59,885 nt of DNA from Rhodobacteraceae bacterium Water-Bin34 (lineage in GTDB: Bacteria; Pseudomonadota; Alphaproteobacteria; Rhodobacterales; Rhodobacteraceae): the NCBI GenBank assembly GCA_900197625.1, contig FZLS01000010.1, forward strand, positions 1 to 59,885, in the 5' to 3' direction. The notes under the pieces are model-generated. The model saw only the letters and a program-made list of their open reading frames with translations. It made no database searches and was not told the origin of the DNA. This document shows, piece by piece, positions 58,114-59,885 of this stretch (position 1 is its first letter; the number at the start of each line of letters is the position of its first letter). A program made the position numbers and the translations under genes.

Positions 58114-59126
58114 AACACTAACTGCTCTAAATTAAATTTTGGTAACCCAATATCAAAAGCTGAAAATTCTCCAGACATCGTGTTTAAACGCCTTGCCAAG
58201 CGTAGTTTTGCTGATCTTGCACGAGGATTCGATCTAATTTCTTCTTCAGATGCTAAGATTGCTTTTCTTCCAATTCTTTCAAAAGTAGCAATATCATCAG
58301 TTTGTTCTGGCTGATATCGATTACCTTTTGGATTATTACCTGATCGTGACTGAATAAATCTTTTTACAATTCTGTCTTCTAAAGAATGAAATGTAACCAC
58401 TGCCAATAATCCACCTTCAGATAAAATATTTTCAGCTGCTTTTAACCCAGATACTAATTGGCCAAGCTCATCATTCACAGCTATCCTTAAAGCTTGAAAT
58501 GTTCGCGTTGCAGGGTGGGTTTGATTTGGTTTAGGCCTAGGTAAGCTAGCCTCAATCACCTTTACCAACTGGAATGTTGTTTCAAATTTTGAATTTTCTC
58601 TTGATTTAACAATATTACGGGCAATGCGCCTTGATGCTCGCTCTTCACCATATAAATATATAAGATTTGCTAAGATACCTTCTTCAACTGAGTTCACAAT
58701 GTCAGCGGCACTCATTCCAGATTGCCCCATCCTCATGTCCAATGGCCCATCTTTCATAAATGAAAAGCCTCGATCAGCTTGATCTAACTGCATTGATGAA
58801 ACACCAATATCTAAAACAACTCCATCTATTAAATTAGCCCCCTCATTTTTAACATGAGTATCAAGTTCACCAAAAGTTCCTTGAATTAATTTCAGACGGC
58901 CATGATAATCTTTTATCCACTTTTCTGAACGAGTAAAAACTTCAGGATCACGGTCAATTGCATATAAGGTATCGGCACCTGCGTCTAAAATTGCTCTCGA
59001 ATATCCACCAGCACCAAATGTACCATCAATCCAAACACCAGATATTGGCTTTGCTGAGGCTAATATCTGGTTCAATAAAACTGGGATATGCGGGGACATA
59101 GTTGGATGTAATTGAGCTGTACCCAT
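58110..59126 (-). CDS. rsmH: 16S rRNA (cytosine(1402)-N4)-methyltransferase
   Basis: SAM-dependent methyltransferase of 16S rRNA C1402, 338 residues. Motifs: SPHIPVLLNQIL near 11-22, WIDGTFGAGGYSRAIL (SAM loop), VVLDIGVSSMQLDQADRGFSF, LPRPKPNQTHPATRTFQALRI and VVTFHSLEDRIVKRFI. ATG at 59126 starts 3 bases after mraZ; a later in-frame ATG (MSPHIP) is possible but lacks a ribosome site. Confidence 0.97.
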   Translation of the reverse strand: MGTAQLHPTMSPHIPVLLNQILASAKPISGVWIDGTFGAGGYSRAILDAGADTLYAIDRDPEVFTRSEKWIKDYHGRLKLIQGTFGELDTHVKNEGANLIDGVVLDIGVSSMQLDQADRGFSFMKDGPLDMRMGQSGMSAADIVNSVEEGILANLIYLYGEERASRRIARNIVKSRENSKFETTFQLVKVIEASLPRPKPNQTHPATRTFQALRIAVNDELGQLVSGLKAAENILSEGGLLAVVTFHSLEDRIVKRFIQSRSGNNPKGNRYQPEQTDDIATFERIGRKAILASEEEIRSNPRARSAKLRLARRLNTMSGEFSAFDIGLPKFNLEQLVL

Positions 59127-59129
59127 TTC

Positions 59130-59627
59130 CTATCCACCAATCGGTTTATTCAATACTTGACGTAGATCAAACCCTTCTCCACGTTCTGCCAAAGAAATTT
59201 CTTTTTGCTCAACATACTCTTTATAAATTTCAGGATGCCACATTTGAAAGGTCTTGACCGTTCCAGCAAAAACTACTTCATTCGTTAGCCCTAACTTATC
59301 AATAAGCAACGGGCTTAATATTATTCTTCCAGTTTCATCAATGTTCATTTGCAGTGACTTTGTGGAGTAATTCATTTCCATAGCTGAACGATCATCCCCA
59401 TAAGGCATTGCTTCTATTGCATTTTCAATATCTTCCATCGCTCGAACAGTATAACCTTCAATATACTTTTGTGATTGTCCGCCATATGCAAGTACTAACT
59501 CAGGCCTCAAGCCTTCAGTCCAGTCGGGATCACCTTGCTCAAGTACACGTCGAAAAGCTGCTGGGATAGAAACCCTACCCTTACCGTCCACTTTTTGAAC
59601 GATTTCACCTCTAAATCTACGCGCCAC
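59130..59627 (-). CDS. mraZ: transcriptional regulator MraZ
   Basis: First gene of the dcw operon: a DNA-binding protein with two AbrB/SpoVT-like domains. 165 residues, start GTG 59627 with AGAGG 8 bases upstream. First repeat VQKVDGKGRVSIPAAFRRVL, second repeat MNIDETGRIILSPLLIDKLGL. E. coli MraZ represses its own operon through TGGGN repeats; I do not see a regular array of these here. The leader upstream is unusually GC-rich. Confidence 0.95.
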   Translation of the reverse strand: MARRFRGEIVQKVDGKGRVSIPAAFRRVLEQGDPDWTEGLRPELVLAYGGQSQKYIEGYTVRAMEDIENAIEAMPYGDDRSAMEMNYSTKSLQMNIDETGRIILSPLLIDKLGLTNEVVFAGTVKTFQMWHPEIYKEYVEQKEISLAERGEGFDLRQVLNKPIGG

Positions 59628-59885
59628 TATCGTAACCTCTTAATTCTTGGCCGGTGCCATTAAAGCGAAACGGTGAACCAAGCTGCTGCCACTGCTCGAT
59701 CCACCGCCATAGTCCGATTGGACTGTCTGGTTTATGGAATGCCACCTGGGGGGGTGTCTGCTCGCATCCATCCAGATCTTACTTTTCTGATGTGGGGGTG
59801 CCTGTATGAAACCGTTTGGTATCCATGGATCTTAGTGTCCAATTGATACGCCCTTCCTCATCATGTAATTATTAGTAAACGATAT
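59628..59885 (-). ncRNA. candidate structured leader / UpsM-like sRNA upstream of mraZ
   Basis: The 258 bases before mraZ hold no ORF. The part 59641-59820 is about 53 percent G+C by my count (95 of 180), far above the mid-30s background, as expected of a structured RNA. On the minus strand there are a hairpin AGTCC/GGACT with a 4-base loop (59711-59724), a longer stem CGGTG/CACCG (59671-59675 with 59702-59706), a C7 run (59748-59754) and a second C5 run. In Rhodobacter sphaeroides the dcw operon begins with a long leader that yields the sRNA UpsM; position and size fit. Homology is not tested, and no promoter is clear at the edge. Confidence 0.48.

Noticed and set aside
1..59885. tRNA genes, CRISPR arrays, insertion sequences or prophage
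   Set aside because: No cloverleaf-like sequence with a T-arm motif, no regularly spaced repeats and no transposase or integrase reading frame found by eye.
59628..59885. MraZ-binding TGGGN repeat array in the mraZ leader
   Set aside because: Scattered TGG words occur, but not with the regular 10-base spacing of known MraZ boxes.

Overview
This window reads as a chromosomal segment of a low-GC (mid-30s percent by eye), compact alphaproteobacterium, most likely a marine member of the Rhodobacterales/Roseobacter group. Pointers are the gene sets argS-SPOR-nagZ, J-domain-cobS-cobT and soxB-D-A-G, a DksA with only one zinc-finger cysteine, a roseobacter-style dcw order (mraZ to ftsZ, then lpxC, bamD, recN), and many genes joined by ATGA or TAATG overlaps. 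A low-GC pelagic lineage such as the HTCC2255/NAC11-7 type would fit, but that is inference. I see no rRNA, tRNA, CRISPR, insertion sequence or prophage.

Layout. 1-4.1 kb (minus): nagZ (cut by the window edge), SPOR protein, argS, dgt. 4.1-5.4 kb (plus): A-type Fe-S carrier erpA and xthA. 5.4-9.6 kb: FAD monooxygenase, dksA with a clear terminator, an M48 peptidase, a PIN-domain protein and an RlmI-type methyltransferase. 9.6-10.0 kb: an intergenic region holding a 48-residue ORF missed by length cut-offs, followed by two adjacent hairpins with anti-Shine-Dalgarno-like loops. 10.0-15.7 kb (minus): heterotetrameric sarcosine oxidase operon soxB-[exported protein]-soxD-soxA-soxG. 15.9-17.8 kb (plus): ccmI-ruvX-DUF1289. 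17.8-23.2 kb (minus): TauE-type transporter, dusA, class I glutamine amidotransferase, glcG and glcB. 23.4-33.9 kb (mostly plus): pepN, gatB, DUF4177 protein, bolA (minus), J-domain protein, cobS, cobT, M24 aminopeptidase. 33.9-37.0 kb: ClC channel (minus) and a GlcD/D-lactate-dehydrogenase-type oxidase (plus). 37.0-59.9 kb (minus): the division and cell wall cluster, transcribed mraZ-rsmH-ftsL-ftsI-murE-murF-mraY-murD-ftsW-murG-murC-murB-ddl-ftsQ-ftsA-ftsZ, then lpxC-bamD-recN, with a GC-rich leader upstream of mraZ.

Together: the dcw block makes the UDP-MurNAc-pentapeptide/lipid II pathway and the divisome; lpxC and bamD add outer-membrane biogenesis; nagZ and the SPOR protein add wall turnover. 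The sox operon (methylated amine catabolism to glycine and one-carbon units), malate synthase G with GlcG, and the GlcD-like oxidase fit a bacterium living on small organic compounds. CobS/CobT point to aerobic cobalamin synthesis. The most interesting parts are non-coding: the GC-rich mraZ leader (position and character like UpsM of Rhodobacter), the small ORF plus twin anti-SD hairpins beside the sox operon, and a candidate ftsZ promoter with a GANTC site between its boxes. An extra exported-protein gene inside the sox operon also stands out.
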